This document shows, piece by piece, positions 47,351-60,500 of a stretch of DNA of 64,000 bases. Position 1 is the first letter of the stretch. The number at the start of each line of letters is the position of its first letter. Position numbers and translations under genes: made by a program. The DNA comes from Neelides folsomi (lineage: Eukaryota; Arthropoda; Collembola; Neelipleona; Neelidae), in the NCBI GenBank assembly GCA_034687125.1, contig JAQGBZ010000229.1, positions 35,681 to 99,680 on the forward strand, in the 5' to 3' direction. The notes beneath the pieces are model-generated. The model was not told the origin of the DNA. It ran no database searches and saw only the letters and a list, made by a program, of their open reading frames with translations.

Positions 47351-48763
47351 TAAAATTAAATATTAAAGTTATTTTAGATAATTAACTATAGGTTATTTAA
47401 GTTGTCTATAATTGCAAGTCATTTTCCTATCCCTAAACTTAAATAATTTTTATAGAGAATCTTATATAGAGAATATTACCATAAACTTAATATGTAATTA
47501 CAGTTAGATAATCATGTAGATATTTTTATTAAAAGTTTTAAGAGCTAATATATATTCAATAGGTTTGTCTTGTAAAATATGTATTAAAAATTTTTCCTTG
47601 TCATCTTGAGCTCAATGAGAATCATTTAACCTTAACCTTTTCCATCAAATATTTTATTGTCAATTTGTAATTGAATTCCCTTAAGAATTAATCAAGAGGA
47701 TTCTGGTGGTCTTTCCCTTTTCAATCCCCTTTCATTTAGTCCTGTGATTACGAGTCCATTCAAAGGCGATTAAAAATATTTTATAAATAACTTCATGGCT
47801 ATGTCCATTTAAGCCCCGCCGGACGTCAGGAACATCCATTTAAAATAAAATCTCATCAGAAAGAGAAGAATCGTCCCTCTTGAATGAGAGAATCAATCAA
47901 TCATTTCCCATTTTGATCTTGACCTGAAAATCGAGAGAAATTGAGCGAAGTAATATTATGGGAAGATGTGAGCACTCCTTCATTGTTCCCACGGCTTTTG
48001 TTCCTCCTTTGTTTCAAGATACAGAACCCTTCAAGGACCTTACATGTGCAGTTTCCCTATCGGCCCATCTCTCTCCCTCATGAATTCATACGGAGGATTT
48101 ATTCAATTTTACATAAATTATTCCCCTCAGACCCCCACGCCTCTTTTTCATATATGCAGATAAAATTGCGAATTGTAAAGAACCTTCCTAAATTCACAAA
48201 TCCTAAGAATTTTGGTCATTTCAAGATATTTATTTATTGTGGTCAAACCGCGTTCGTGTGGGTTCTACATAACTATGGGTGTAATACATGTAATACTATA
48301 CATGTACTTATATGATTATATGCCAAATATCTCATCATTACACATTGTTAATTTCTTGAATTACATTGAAAACAAAAGTTAGCATTCATTAGCCTTATGA
48401 TTGACCATACTTACAATTACAACCATTCAAGATTTACAACACATGAAGTACATGGGCAATAAAAAGAATTAACTGTGAGCCACTTGAGCAAAAAATGCTT
48501 TCAATGGCCCAAAGGAATCCATTGAACTTGTGTATTGTAACACATGTTCATATTCTTCATATATTAATTGAACAAATGTTTTACACTTCGGCTCCTCTTT
48601 ATAAAAGTGATTTATTGGCATTTTGACCAAAAGCTTAAAGTTATTAATCTTAAATTATCCAAAGTTTACACACATTATAAATTGTGGGTTTGCTTTTAGG
48701 AGAATGATAATGAAAAGAATGAAAAGTGAAAGAGTGTAAATTAAAGGAATTTAGTTATTAAAA

Positions 48764-48811
48764 TGTATGAATAAAAACTGCATGAATAAAAAAGTATGAA
48801 TAAAAAAGAAT
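48764..48811. repeat. short tandem repeat of GTATGAATAAAAA
   Basis: Three imperfect copies of about 15 bp (GTATGAATAAAAA, GCATGAATAAAAA, GTATGAATAAAAA). Confidence 0.6.
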
Positions 48812-50706
48812 CAAAATTGGTAATTGGTAATATTCTAATCGAAAAGATCAAATACCGCGAGAAGAAAAACAAATGTTGAATATTAGCCTTGCGTAAAATT
48901 GGTTAAAATGCTCACGGGCCACTTTGTGTTGTTTATTAAATGTGCAGAGGATTTTTAATTTATTTCTGTGCATCGGCATCCAATGGGCGTATTGTAATCC
49001 GTTATGTAAGAACCAATACATAATCAGGTGATGATAATACATTATTTGTGATCGGGGGCATTTGATCTGGCCCATTCATACTTTCCTTTAGCGAATAACA
49101 AAGGTGGGTTACGACACCACATAGTTTTTATCCCTCAGCCCTTTTAACAAACTTGCCCATAAAAGACACAATCAGCCAACATCTCCATTTCCCTTGCCTG
49201 TTTAATAAAATTCATATTTCATCCTCCCTTACATTATCATATTTAGCTAATAGGCCCAATACACAGTGGACATATACCATAAATTAAGTATGTAGATGTT
49301 GATATATTTAGACAACATTGCGAAATATATTTTAATTTTACACAATTCCCTACATGGGCCGTACTTTTATTTTCCAAGAACCATTTGAGCCGGTGAGTGA
49401 CTGTGAGAGAAGGAGGAGTTCTTTTTGTGTATAATAAGAATTAATTAAGGAGTCGTTTCCTCTCAACCTCTGAACTGAGATTTATGTGTCATTTGCCTTG
49501 GCTCAGCTTAATTGAGTCTCCTCAGAACAACCCAGGTGTCTGCGGAGGCGTCCTTAACATTTTATTTCTTTCTGGCTCAATTTCCCATAGGACCTGACCC
49601 TCCCGTTGTGAGCCTTTGCACCAATGATTCGAATGAGGGAATATTGGAATACTATCTGTATATTGTAATATTGTATAGGTATAAAAGATAATATAAAAGA
49701 TAGATTGAAATAAAAGTAAAAGAGGGATTGGGTCACAAAGCTGTTTATTTCCAAACAACCAGGAACCACCTGCTCCAGACGTCGTTTGTCATTTAAAACT
49801 TAATCTTTGATGTTTGAAATCCTTTAGAGCCTTGGTATAAAAAGACGTCAAGTTCGTTGTTTATCTTGAAGAATGTCAAGTGAAGCACGAAGTCATGATG
49901 AGTTTGACAAGCGATTCATGGAAAATTGAATGAAAGTTGCTGACTTTTTGTTCATCATCAAGTAAATCAAGGTATATCAAGGTGTTTGTGTATCAATATG
50001 TATGAGCCTCAGAGGCATTTATCTTCCTTTATCCATTTCTCAAATCAAGTATCATTCTCACGTATTTCCATCTTTCCAATTATACTAATTATTCAAATTG
50101 GCTTCACAAAGAACAAATTCAAAAATGAAGACAACGATTTGTTTCTTACTCACTTCTTAAAAAATTAATGAAGAACGAAATTTGATATAATTTGTCTACA
50201 TCTACCTTAATAAAATTCTAGCCTTTGTCTGTCATCGGGATTCGTACAGGCCTCAATACTCTTAAGTATTACCCACTTGAACCTTTACTTAAAAATCTGG
50301 CCCTGCCCAATGATAAAAATGACAGGGCAGTTTTTAATAAAAATGTTTCGTTAATTAATTAACGCCAAATAACCAAATTCCTGGTTAAATAAAATGATAC
50401 CAATGATATTAAATAGAATTTCTTTATTTCAAATCTCTGTTACACATTAACCAAAAACAAAATTTTATATAAAACTCAAAAAATCTAGATTTACAAATGT
50501 ACAAACAGACTGCATATTTATATAAAGTTTGATTTTGCTATAGGTATGTTCTAATGTGAAAGTTTATAATATATATAAGGATTAATGCTATTCAACACTT
50601 TTTTGGTTAATATTTGTATTTATCTGTAATTATTCTATTAAGACTATCTGTATAAACTTCATTTTAAATGGATTGCATTTGAATATACCATATTATATAG
50701 TATATA

Positions 50707-51064
50707 TTATCTTTCTCTGGTGTGAGTTTTCATGTGTCGGTTTAGATTTGCCTTCTGTCGACATGAATATTTACAAATTTTGCACTTATAAGGTTTTTCT
50801 CGGGTGTGAGTTCTAATGTGTGGGTTTAGATTTGCCTTCTGTCGACATGAATATTTGCATATTTTGCACTTATAATGTTTTTCTCCGGTGTGACTTCTCA
50901 TATGCAGGTTTAAACTTTCCTTCTGTCGATATGAATATTTGCATATTTTGCACTTATAGGGTTTTTCTCCGGTGTGAGATCTCATATGCCGGTATAAATT
51001 TCCCTTCTGTCCGCATGAATATTTACATATTTTGCATTTATATATTTTTTCTCCTACATGAGCT
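50707..51064 (-). CDS. array of four C2H2 zinc fingers, partial (terminal exon or fragment)
   Basis: The frame, open from 51075 down to TAA at 50707, encodes four C2H2 fingers of the form YKCKICKYSxxQK(x)3L(x)2H(x)3H. The linkers TGEKPYKC, TGEKHYKC and TREKPYKC are the classic DNA-binding H-C link. Helix residues at -1/2/3/6 read Q-G-N-R, Q-E-S-L, Q-A-N-P and Q-A-N-R, so the fingers are similar but not identical. There is no start: an in-frame TAA lies at 51076-51078, and the protein begins with RAHVGEK, the tail of a previous finger and its linker. The acceptor TTTTTATTAG at 51065 suggests a terminal exon. I found no upstream finger exon in the window, so it may also be a decayed or transposed fragment. 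The position normally filled by Phe is Cys or Tyr. Confidence 0.6.
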
Positions 51065-52360
51065 CTAATAAAAATTTATTCCCCATTCTAATTAAATAAA
51101 TAAATATTAATAATTCATAAATTATCTTTAATTTCAAATCCCATTTACCTAGTTATATTATACGAAAAATTTTGTTCCGTACAACGTACAACTTTATTGG
51201 AATATTGAGTAGTAATATGTAATATATTATATTTTACTATACATATTATTATTATACAGATTTATATAAAATAAATTTAAAAAATTTAAAAAAAATTATG
51301 TTTAATGGAAAACAAACTATTAATTGGTACTTTTATATATAATATATTTAATTTTCCAAAATACTTATCAGATATTATTTAAATCAACTAACTAAGGTAA
51401 ATATAATTTTATTATATATGTATATCGTTCATATACATATGTATTAGTTTATTGAATTTAGAGTAAGTATGTAGGATCGCTTATCTTAAATATATAAAAT
51501 TAATATCTAAAAATACCAAATTTGGTTAGGGTTTAAAAAAGTCCGAAATCTTATGACCTGAAAACTCTTAAGAAACCCTTCGTCACTGGAATTTCCCAAT
51601 ACCATTCACCTTTGCCCAGATAATCAGTTTTCTAAAACATATAAGTAGGTAGCTATTTTTATGTACATATTATGTAAGATATACATATTTATAGAACTCC
51701 ATTATCACTACTGCAAAATGCAGCGGGCGTTAATATGCTTGGGGCCTTGGGGCCATAATCCTAAATTTGACTATTATGCACATACTTGATGACAAATCCA
51801 TCCCATATCCAATACCATCGGTTCTGAAGTCACTTTTTATCTTAAGGTTCGGTTCAGGACTCAGCTTTTACCAACTTATATGTGTTTGGGTTGTACATAT
51901 ATCTAGAATTTCCAACATGTACCATTTAATAGTTTTTAATGGATAGAAGTTACGAACCTGTCGGGAGACGGGCCGATTCCTGGTTTCTGCATCATGCATC
52001 ATAAATATTCTGAATGTATATACTGATACATATCTACCTGTATACCTATACCTACTGATTAGTCATTACATATACATTATCTGTATGTAATATAAAAATT
52101 TGCTAATAAATACACGTACAGATATATTTGATTCAAGAAAATTTTCAATGAGCTCCTTTGTATGTATGAAGGTATATGAAGACAATTGTAACTAATTTTG
52201 TTCATGAATATTTACAACAATTATTTATATTTTTTATTTAATGCACACATGCACATTAATTGTATACACATTGTTAAAGCGAGTGATCTGATACGCAATT
52301 TTAATTATTGGATTTATGAGGTAAATGCAAGAGTAAATGTATGCACTTGCACATGTCTTG

Positions 52361-52368
52361 TATAAAAA
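52361..52368 (+). promoter_or_regulatory. TATA-like motif upstream of a small ORF
   Basis: TATAAAAA lies about 90 bp before the ATG at 52459. No clear initiator is found at the right distance. Confidence 0.3.
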
Positions 52369-52458
52369 GTCCAATTAGGAATTTACTACAACTTACACAT
52401 GTTCAATTTACTACCAAGGTCCTCGTAACATTCGTAAGGCACCAATCATAAAATTACC

Positions 52459-52560
52459 ATGTTTGGATTCAATCAGCTTTGGATTATGCTCATCATGTTA
52501 ATTGGCTTTATCAATAGAGGAGCCGGCAAAAGGCGGAGACAGCACAATTCTCGCTTTTAA
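52459..52560 (+). CDS. candidate 33-residue secreted peptide ORF
   Basis: ATG (context TTACCATG) opens 33 codons. The product starts with a hydrophobic stretch MFGFNQLWIMLIMLIGFI, like a signal peptide, followed by a basic GKRRR processing-type site and a hexapeptide QHNSRF before TAA. A TATA-like motif lies about 90 bp upstream. A strong donor-like CAAA|GTGAGT occurs 17 bp after the stop, so this could be the first exon of a transcript, or an upstream ORF. I do not recognise the peptide. The length is short enough to be chance in AT-rich DNA. Confidence 0.25.
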   Translation: MFGFNQLWIMLIMLIGFINRGAGKRRRQHNSRF

Positions 52561-55500
52561 ACAAGTTTCTGATCAAAGTGAGTGATGGGTACAAGTAATA
52601 ATTACAATAATTACAAATTGTGTTGTTCTTTCACATTTCAACGCATCCTCAAACATGACATGACCAATCTGATCAGAGGAGTAAATTAATAGTAAAATTC
52701 TCACCTAAACCTTTAAATCTTTAAATAACGACCGAATCTCACGAGGTTTCCTGACCAAAGTAAAAGTGTTATTTCCAACTGTGCAGATTAATTTTATAAA
52801 GATTCAACAATCGCCCATCCTAATTCTAATGACACGAAACTTCCTCATTTGCCAAAGCGGATAATTAAAATCCTTGAATTGGCAAGGGAAGGATGTCTCT
52901 ACTCATCATCATACATTTCATAGAGAACTCATTTTTAGCATCATTGTTATTAATTATTGCGGGATGCTGAGAGTGATTACCTGTCATTATTAGAGGTTAC
53001 TTCGCATCGATTTAAAATAATCCCCCATTGTTCCGGCCCTTTTTAATTGCCCATTTCTCTTTCATTTGAGATACTGCTAATAATATTTTAAAATCTATAA
53101 TGCTTAATCACTCTGTTGTAATTATTTTCTGGGAATTTATTCATGTAAAAATAGACAATTATCATTAGTAAGGAACTTAAACATAATTAACTGTTGATTA
53201 TTTCAAGCTCAAAACCAACCATTTTGAACTTGGGTCATAAATACTTACTTTACTTGACCGACTGCATTTTTGTATAAAGGTAATTTTTGCAACAAATGTG
53301 TAAAATATGAACATAAACTATATTTGCAATAATAAACGTGTGAGTTCATTATGAATTTGTGCTACATTCTGTAATCTTAAAATTGGTTTATTAGAATTAT
53401 AATACAACATTGCATTACGTTCAATATTTAACTTTTGTTGGGGTAAATAATCCAAAAGCTGTAAACTTTTTATTATTGAAGTTTTTTTAAATCATTCATC
53501 AACTGCTTAATCCTTGCATGGTGCATTTAACAGTGAAGTAACCCAACAATGTCCTCATTGCCATTTAATACATTTGATGATACAAATGGTCATTACATAA
53601 TTAAATGCGTATCCCTTATCCATAATGACATTACCTAATAAGTTTATAAGACTTTAAAAGCCAGTATAGGAATACATATAAAAAGCTCAGCTGTTGAATC
53701 TACATTAAATAAAATACATTAGATTTAACTTCACTATCAACTTCTTATCAAAGCTCTTTAAGACATTTAAAAGTTGTAAAAGTGTAAAAAGCAGGAAACA
53801 AAATTCGTCCTTGAGTCAGTTCATTTAGTACTCAAAGGTCAAGTCATTTGTGTCTTGTATAGATCTTTAATTGAGAGTTGACTCACTTGAGTCAGAGGAC
53901 GTTTCTTCAATTTCTCAAATGTCTCTCACAAGGGCTTAAATAACTCTTAATTGAAACTTGATATCTCTCTCTTATAAAAGGGCTCCTTCCTCCTTTAACG
54001 CAACATTTCCCAAATTATCATAATGGTCAATGTCGAATTCCATAATTAGCAATTAAAACCCTATGAGCTCAAAATTTAATGAGAATTCTTCCACAATAGG
54101 AACGAAGAATTTAGGAATCAATTCATCCTCATTTACATCTTTGCATTATCCACAGCTTTTATAAAATGAATAATTTACACACACAATTAAGAGAAAAAGC
54201 CAATGTACAATATTGATATACAATGTATTGTTATACACATATTGTACAAAATTCGATACACACGTTCCGCAAAGGTATCTTTACACACAAAGTTAACTAT
54301 TTACAAGTTGTATATAAATCTGAGTATGTTATTGCATATAAATCGTTGATTGTGGTCAGCGCTAACCAGACGGTTTGAAATATTAATAGAAGTAACGGTT
54401 CGCGAATCTGTCGAAGATCCATGATAGTGAGTCAAGGTAAACGAGTTTGGAGAATTTATTTTTTTCCACCCAGACGCGGAGGCAAGTGCCCATTGTTTCT
54501 TTTCAAAATGGTCAAATGGCAAAGGAGCAAATGAACACAAGAAGTTTTCAATTGAGACTTCGGAAAGGTTCCTCCTGTCGAAGGGTGTAAAATATGAGGT
54601 CGAGTGTTTGGCAGCTTCCAACCAATTAATCTCATAATTAACTTTGATTGCTCATTTTGAAATTTCCTCTGGCATACAAATGAACTCCCCGCATCTTTAT
54701 TTTTTTCTCCTACATTTTCCTTATTATCTCACCTCTAAAGGATGAAGTTGGTTGGCCCATTTGAAGGAGTTTCGTCAAAAAACCTTTAAAATGATATCCT
54801 TTGAAAAATTTAATGGGAATTTAATTCATTTAATGTATTTCCCCTTTTAATTTTTTGTAATTAACTCTAGCTAATTGTAAGTGAGTGTCTTACATTACCT
54901 TGCTGGAGGTTCTCATTTGTCAATCATTTTATATTTATACCTTACATAATTCCAAGTAATTTCTTTCTTATGCCAATTTATAACATTATTAACTCTTTAT
55001 AATGTAGAACAATTTACCCTTGTCTTTATATTTTAAAATTTTACGGATAAATATGGTCATCCAATTTTGAATATTTTAGCCATATATAATATCAAATGAA
55101 TATTTACATGTTAATGTCATATTACAAATAAGTAGTTCAAGATTCTTTACAGATAGATATTTAATATATAATATGGTTGATATTTAGTTTAAGATTGCAT
55201 TGATCAAGTTCTATAATACAATTTGCCCTATTTTGAATGAAGAAGTCTTAATGAATATATCATGAGTGAACTTCCGACTATTATATAATATTCTTATTAT
55301 TGATGATAAGTACATCAATGTATCTATAATATTAGTAAAATGAAAGGGAAACCTTTTTTGCATCATCCAATTGGCACGGGCTGAAATGGCTGAAATGAAA
55401 GTTTGGTAAGTTTAGGCTTCGCCATGTATCAACAATCCTGTCTTTGAAAGTTCATTTAATAATCTTGTAAATGAAGGGTGAGTGCATTTTGCATTCAATA

Positions 55501-56105
55501 TGTCGATCGATGTCTGAAAACCTCTCATTGCTCTCTTAAGTAGAAATCAAAGCATAAGTTGGATGGTGAGAGAGATACAAACAATAAAATGTTCTACAAC
55601 ATAAAAAACCCCACAATGGAGAGCACAAATGAGAAATGATGGCTACTGAGATACGACGAGCGATGATGCAAACCAATTGGCCAGTTTACTCTAATGAATT
55701 ATTAAAGATTATAATATTATGCACAATACCATTCGCACAATTGGATTGAATTAACATATTTAATGGAAAAATAATATGTACAATATCTACATATGATAAT
55801 GTCTACAAGTGGTCCAAGGGTCTTTGGATCAAACTACAGGTAATATTAAATAAAATTTCATTGGAATCATTAGCCACCTTTTATTTATTTTGTTCTTTGA
55901 GATCTTTCATATTACTTAGGTATTATTACAAGTGATATGTAATTGAATTGTTCATGATCCATCTGTTATTTCTTATGATTCGTCATGAGTGAAGAGATAA
56001 TGATTATTAAGGATTTAATGAACTTTACATTTCAAAATCCTTAGCGTGATGAATATTGAATTGAGAACTCGTATTTTATTTCTTTTGTTTCATTCATTTT
56101 GCTTC

Positions 56106-56148
56106 ATCATGTACATTTTAGATGAGATACCTCTAAAATGTACATGAT
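56106..56148. repeat. perfect inverted repeat, 17-bp arms, 9-base loop
   Basis: ATCATGTACATTTTAGA at 56106-56122 and its exact reverse complement at 56132-56148 flank TGAGATACC. It is intergenic, 1.4 kb upstream of Pcl. Confidence 0.9.
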
Positions 56149-57527
56149 CATTTTAATTGAATTTTTGAAATTGCAATAAATATTCAAATTTGGAGCATCT
56201 TGTGAATTAAATTATGTGCTGATTCTCTTATATTGCCAGTTGTAGATTTGATAAGACTTTGAAATAATCTTTATTAATTGATAATTCATATTAAAATATC
56301 TATGTATATCATTGATAGACTTTCATCCCAATGTCAGATTATTATGATGAAATTCTAATATGAAAAATGAGTTAATTATCAATAATTCATTAAAAATTTT
56401 ACTTTAAGAACTTTTGATAAAAAGGAACGCTAATAGTTTGGCGTAGTACCACCGCCGTAGTACTTACTAAACGTGCATATGATTTTATATTATTTAAAAT
56501 GGTAGTTTAATTCAAAGTACCTGTATTTCATATAAAAACAAAGGCTAATTGTGTATTGCGCTAAAATATTTAAAGTGGCATTTTCTCATGTGGCCAGTAA
56601 TTTTAATAAAATTTGATCTTGAAATCTTCATCAATTTTAAATTTCATTAGTTGGTCAAATACTTAAATCCTTTAATATGTAAAATATTTATCTGTATATC
56701 CTAAAATTCAAAATACACCTTGCTTGGATTACAAATACGACCAAATACCGTACATGTTAATAAAAATGGATTTGTTTTAATACATTAAATTACATTACGT
56801 CGGAAAAATATATGGATTAAGGTTTAAATTCTTAAATTCATAATTATTTATTATACCGTCTTATATCATTTTATACCTATTATATTTCAACATCCAGTAT
56901 GTTTATTTTCCAATATATACCTTTAACTAGAAGATAAAAATTTATCTGACTTCTTATAATTTTGTATTACATATTGCTGATAACCGAATCGAATTATAAC
57001 AAATGGTCTTTAGAAATTAAATACAAAGGAGTTGTATTCTATTAATATGAGAGAGCGTCTTTTTTCCTATTCTTATTCCCACGAACCATCCACTGTTGGT
57101 TTCTGTTGGTTTTTATGTAATATGATGATGATGTTGGCGCAAGGGTATAGGTTGTAGCGGGAGAACGGCGAGAGAAGCTAGAGGGAAGGGCGAATTCCCA
57201 TCCTGACAAGACCTCAGAGATTTCCCCTTTCCATCCGCCATTTCTGACCATTTGAGGACTTCTCCAACTTCGTCCGCTCCCTCCAAGGGCACTTTTGGGA
57301 CGAAGGGAGGGCCCTTCAGTCAATAACAAATTATCAAAAATAGATTTACTCGACTCATGGCCGACCCTCCGCCATCACTCCCAACGTCAAAAATTTGACT
57401 GCAGTCAAAGTATTACCAAAATGCCGTTTGGTTTATTTTATTTGAATAACAATTTGAATTTGGGTTCGAAATTGGCTCATATGATATGGAGATTGAAGGA
57501 CGTTAAATTTAATTATTTTATTTTAAG

Positions 57528-60500
57528 ATGAAGCCAGGAGCCGGGAGCCAGGATGCGAATGTCGGCTATAAAGAAGGAGATGAAGTTTTTTATCAAGCCG
57601 AAAACGGACAAAGTCTTTTCGGAACCATCGGACAAGTCAGTTAAATTTAATTATAATTCAAAAACTATTATTTAGACCCCAAATATGCTAAATTAATGAC
57701 TAATAAATAGTTATAAATTGCTAATATGTGAAAGATATTTGTTCAGTGTCGAATTTGTCCTTTAATTCGATCAATCATTTTAAAAAACTTTATTCTCAGC
57801 TTTTAATTCTGATTTAATTTATAGCTCCGGTTTTTGGATTTAACTTTATTATATAATGACATGTTAGGTAAAGAGTCAAAAATGCCAAGTCGTTTTTGGA
57901 GACGGAACTGAAAAATGGTCTCCTTATGGACTTTTGAGAAAATTAAGTTTTACTATTAACGATGAAGAGAAAAAGGAAACACCAGAGAAAAAGACAAGGC
58001 GAGCGCTGCCAAATGTTGATATTAATTGCATTTCGTGTGGATCCATCGTATCTGGAATTGTAAGAACCAAAATATAATTATTTATTTTAATTGGGTGATT
58101 GAGAGTTTGTTAAAGTGTGGAAACAAAAAGACCTTTTATTTTTATTTAAAAAAATGATTAAAAATGTATTTTTAATATTAAATGACATTTCAGCGAGCTC
58201 CTGTAAAAGCAACACGACATTCAGATACGAATGGAACTAGTAGCTCCGCTTCTGTGGCTTCAACAATTTTTAGATGTTCTGGCTGTATCGCCGTTAAACC
58301 AAATTTATCAACTTTAATTGCTAATAAATTATCTCCTGCCAAGCCGGGAGTCAAATTGGAATCGGCCCATGCAAATTTAACACATCACAATTCGATCTCA
58401 TTGAACACGAACCAACTCAGAGTTTCCAGTTCAACGTCGGTAAGAAAAGAAATTTTATTTACAATTAAAAATTATTTTGCTTATTTATTCAAAGATTGCA
58501 TTCAAATGCTTGTAGAATTAAATAATAATTGTAATTGTAAATATATCATTTACACTTAACTTCTAATTTTAAGTAATGATATTTTTGTTTTAAATTTCTT
58601 AATTAATTATAATTTTGCGTTTTAGCCTCTGAAAATAACTTTGTCAAAAAAGCGAATTCGGGAATCAGAAGATGTAGCAGAAAAAACTTGGAGAACCACT
58701 GAGAAAAAGTTAGCTTTATTAAATTCTTCGGAACCACCTTTAGGAAATTCAGTCATTGGAAAGAATCAGCAACCAAATAAACTGAGGGCCCCAATTCCTA
58801 TTAAAATTGAAGAATATAATAATCAGAAGAATTATCGTCGTCCCTCAATTAGTGAAGCTAAATGTTTTCACTGTGCTGAAAATACTACAGCTATTGATCG
58901 AGTTACGTGTAATTTGTGTCAGCGTCCTTGTCATCAATTATGCCTTAATCTAAAGACAACTCCAGTTCAAGGAGACAGGTAAATAAACTCACATTTAATT
59001 ACAGATAATTAATGATGGTTAAATGGTGGTTATTATATAAATATTAAAAACAGGATTTTACATTATTGTTTCTGTTTTAGATTTTGGGATGTGATGTGTG
59101 ATGCATGTGGAACTCAAAAAGCAAAAACGGAAAAAGATCGGGTTTTCTCAGTTCGTCGAAATCTTACTTCTTGGGCGGATCTCGCTTACATTATCCTCAA
59201 TTGCCTTACTATGAAAACGTCTCAGCGATTCTTCGAAATAGAGTCATCAATTGTTCCTTTTCTAGAAAAATATAACGCAAACCTTCATCTACCAAGAATG
59301 GTAAATTAACATTTTAATCCCTAAATATTAATGTTAAAGTAATGAAGTTGGCCATGCCTTTGATATAATATACATAATTTCAATATCTTATACATTTTTT
59401 GGAAAGTTCTAAAATTTAAATACTTTTACAGTTTTACTCTTTATGGTATTAGGATTATTTTTATTCTCGATTATTTTTATGAATTTATTTACGTTAACTT
59501 TACCGCGAGATTTTGAATATAAGCGGTTTATTAATCTTTTTATCGAGACTTTGTCGTTTTGCCCTTTTGCTTAATTTGTCTTGAATATTTAAATATTTAC
59601 TAAAATAATTTTGTATTATAAACATTTCGTTCTTCTAAATTAATTGTCTAGTCTTGTCCTTTCTCTTCTTTTATCTATTTTATCATTGATCTTATCATGT
59701 TTTGTATTGTGGACTTATGGGAATGATTTATACTTCCATTTTTCATTCCTGATCGGTTACGTCAATCAATCTTCAGAAGTCTGTTAAAAATCGTACGTAA
59801 AAGTCTCCCAAGTTCTCTCCAATTAAATATTAATATTAACAAATTAATCTACAAAAGACGTCTGACTTACTTTGAGTGAGATCCAGCTTCATTTTGACCG
59901 GAGGAACTTAAAAATATTTAATTATTGGCTTTATTTAATAATTTGGTAACTGAATTCATTATGAAATTATGATTTAAGATACTCCTTCATTTCATTCTAA
60001 TAAAATTATGATTGTATTTTAATTCTTTTTTTATTTTCAGTTCAAAATTTTAGCAAAAGACAGATGGAAAGAGACTTTTGAGAAAGCCCTAAACAGTAAC
60101 GGAAAATTGTTTATGAATGGACGCGAAGTAAAGAAGAAAGTTTCCTTTTGGGGAATCCGAACAAACGAACCGAGAATTTCATCTGGTCCTTCAAGCTCTC
60201 AAGACCCGAATGTTAATCACAATTCCCAAACCCAACAAAAATTAACTTCAGTGCCCAAAGTGAACAAACCTCAAGTCGTGCCAGCCAAAAAATTAAAAAC
60301 CGACTCAGGTGATTCCAAACCAATCATCATTCACTCAAGTGCCCAGGAAATCATCGACAAAGAGAAAAAGGGCACCATGAACAGCTTCATTCGTCTCGCT
60401 CCAAGTCCAACCAAAGACTCCACGTCCCACCCACAACCTTCGCCCAAGAGATCTGAACCCGCGCAAATAATCAATAAAAGAAAGCGGGAGTCCATCGAGT

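Larger units (their letters stand above)
46503..50706. other. intergenic region with short AT-rich tandem repeats
   Basis: AT-rich and without a supported gene. It contains diffuse ATAATGAGAATAC-like repeats (46732-46826), an inverted repeat (47063-47094), tandem repeats (47284-47350 and 48764-48811) and an isolated TATAAAAAG near 49842. A 124-codon open frame at 47941-48315 has no ATG start and no recognisable similarity. Confidence 0.6.
51065..57527. other. large AT-rich intergenic region
   Basis: 6.4 kb with no secure gene. It contains a candidate short secreted-peptide ORF (52459-52560), isolated TATA-like motifs (53677 and 53973), a perfect hairpin at 56106-56148, and a G+C-richer stretch at 57120-57310 just upstream of Pcl that is probably its promoter or 5' UTR. 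Confidence 0.55.

Noticed and set aside
47941-48315. 124-codon ORF between the cuticle cluster and the zinc-finger array
   Set aside because: It begins with TTG rather than ATG, has intergenic composition and shows no recognisable domain. It is probably chance.
54301-54621. 106-codon - strand ORF
   Set aside because: It lacks an ATG at the start and shows no domain, and no promoter or splice sites support it.
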